Shown: piece after piece, positions 62,922 to 64,000 of the stretch
Position numbering within the stretch: position 1 is the stretch's first letter
Layout of the letters: the number at the start of each line of letters is the position of its first letter
Assembly: GCA_933228765.1 (NCBI GenBank)
Contig: OW121753.1
Span: forward strand, 5,829,827 to 5,893,826
DNA from: Miltochrista miniata
Taxonomy: Eukaryota; Arthropoda; Insecta; Lepidoptera; Erebidae
Length of the DNA: 64,000 bases
Reading direction: 5' to 3'
Position numbers and translations under genes: made by a program
The notes under the pieces: model-generated
What the model was told of the DNA's origin: nothing
The model's database searches: none
Seen by the model: only the letters and a program-made list of their open reading frames with translations

Positions 62922-64000
62922 ATTGAATATGTCGTACTGAAAATAAAAGGGAATGCACGCTTTGAAGTCTACTGTGGAGACGTTTGGTTCTAGAATAAGC
63001 CAATAGTGTCGAGGCGCCTTTTCAGACTCTTAATTCGATCTGTAGAATGAATCTGATAAAAGACAAAATGTATATGGAGTCTGACAAAAATCGTTGTATT
63101 GTACTCATGTAAAATTTTGTCTTGTGTGGTTTCAATAATAAAACTATTTCAACAGTATTGAAATGAGTCGTAATTGCAATCTGTTCAACGTAATTAACTG
63201 GCTACAAACATCCATAATGCCATCTACGAGTTTACATTACACTATCGCGATTCTTTTGCTCTCATAAGTACTTTAATGCTTCCTCTACATTACTCGCGAA
63301 GTTGAACGAAGTTCGTCGGCGAAGTCGCCCGCCCGAAACAAAGAAAATTTTTGACGAAGTAAGCCGAAGTGCCTCTCCACACTATCGTTTTCGTCCAACT
63401 TCGCGAGTAATGTAGAGGAAGCATAATACTAGCCGGGACGTAACACTAAATAATATTACTTGCACACGCTGGATGCTACAGTCCGTAAGTAATATCATTC
63501 GCGTGAAGTTCCGACTGGTAATAAAGTATGATATTGGACATATTTGGAGGGTATTGAAGGTTTAAAAGCAAGCATTCGAGATGTACTGTGACGCGGTGTT
63601 CTCTTCTGTATTCACATACAAAGCTCATGATAAATGGCTTGAATTTTCCAATGTTTATTTTTGTATAATACCATCCTATGACCTCCTTTTTACACTTTTA
63701 CCTATACAGTATACATACAAACAGCGCAGTTTGAATATCCGTCTTAAATGTGTTGGTGCTTTAATACACTATCTAAAAGTATGGAGCAAAACCTTGTGGC
63801 GCAGCTAGTAAATAGATAAATTGGAAGAGTTGGGAACTAAGTATATCCACTTCTTATTTGCAAATTTGGAGACAAGGTACTGGGAGTTCGAAACGTCGAA
63901 ATAATAAAGATCAATAACAATATATAAACTTTATTTAAATAGGTACAAATCTCATTTTACAATCTCCAGTCAGATAATACTGCGATACATCTAAAACAGC
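62922..64000. other. 3' flank of gene B to window end
   Basis: AATAAA at about 62941 and again near 63137 could end the gene B transcript. A MITE sits at 63276-63424. The remainder is AT-rich, with a short open frame at 63581-63808 that has no recognisable homology or codon structure and is not called a gene. Confidence 0.5.
63276..63424. mobile_element. 149-bp MITE
   Basis: Inverted ends of about 36 bp with two mismatches: ATGCTTCCTCTACATTACTC at 63276 and its complement ending at 63424. The interior repeats CGAAGT-type motifs. It is flanked by AT-rich sequence and has no coding capacity. Confidence 0.75.

Overview
This is a eukaryotic nuclear window, most probably from a moth or butterfly. 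The host genes have GT-AG introns. The dispersed repeats are types I associate with Lepidoptera: tRNA-derived SINEs, TC...CTAG Helitron-like fragments, Jockey-, RTE- and R4/Dong-like LINE pieces, and many MITEs. Repeats make up most of the DNA. No bacterial, organellar, rRNA, functional tRNA or CRISPR feature was seen.

Host genes in order: (1) 5687-7081 (+), an intronless ribophorin I (OST1), a subunit of the ER oligosaccharyltransferase. (2) 18383-9772 (-), an 11-exon gene for the delta subunit of the eIF2B guanine-nucleotide exchange factor, reconstructed exon by exon with consistent intron phases (732 codons). (3) 22701-21226 (-), an intronless GALK2-type GHMP kinase. (4) 43230-57213 (+) and (5) 59227-62921 (+), two neighbouring transcription-factor genes, each with an N-terminal ZAD domain and nine C2H2 zinc fingers.

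Repeat layout: 1-5.6 kb holds MITEs, a GGGGTCGTCC-ended DNA transposon and an inverted 8-bp repeat array. 7-9.7 kb holds RTE LINE tails. 23-32 kb holds a second GGGGTCGTCC element, Helitron-like copies and a 1.64-kb segment duplicated in tandem that consists largely of 8-bp repeats. 32-39.5 kb is a nested block: outer arrays of ~100-bp repeats in inverted orientation enclose an R4/Dong-like LINE bounded by TAA tracts. That LINE is split by a 1.84-kb transposon with an 8-bp target duplication, which carries a small two-exon gene. The first zinc-finger gene is expanded by a THAP-exon element with a 1007-bp tandem duplication, and by a nearly intact Jockey-type LINE split by a Tc1/mariner-type element that itself holds a Helitron-like piece.

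Most striking observation: the 3' tail of exon 10 of the eIF2B-delta gene, together with its 5' splice site, is repeated seven times as perfect 120-bp units. 120 bp is exactly 40 codons and the array stays open in the eIF2B-delta frame, so each downstream donor could add 40 residues without a frameshift. The window also holds several near-perfect short palindromes. For two of them, local sequence shows that one arm is ancestral and the other is an inverted copy.
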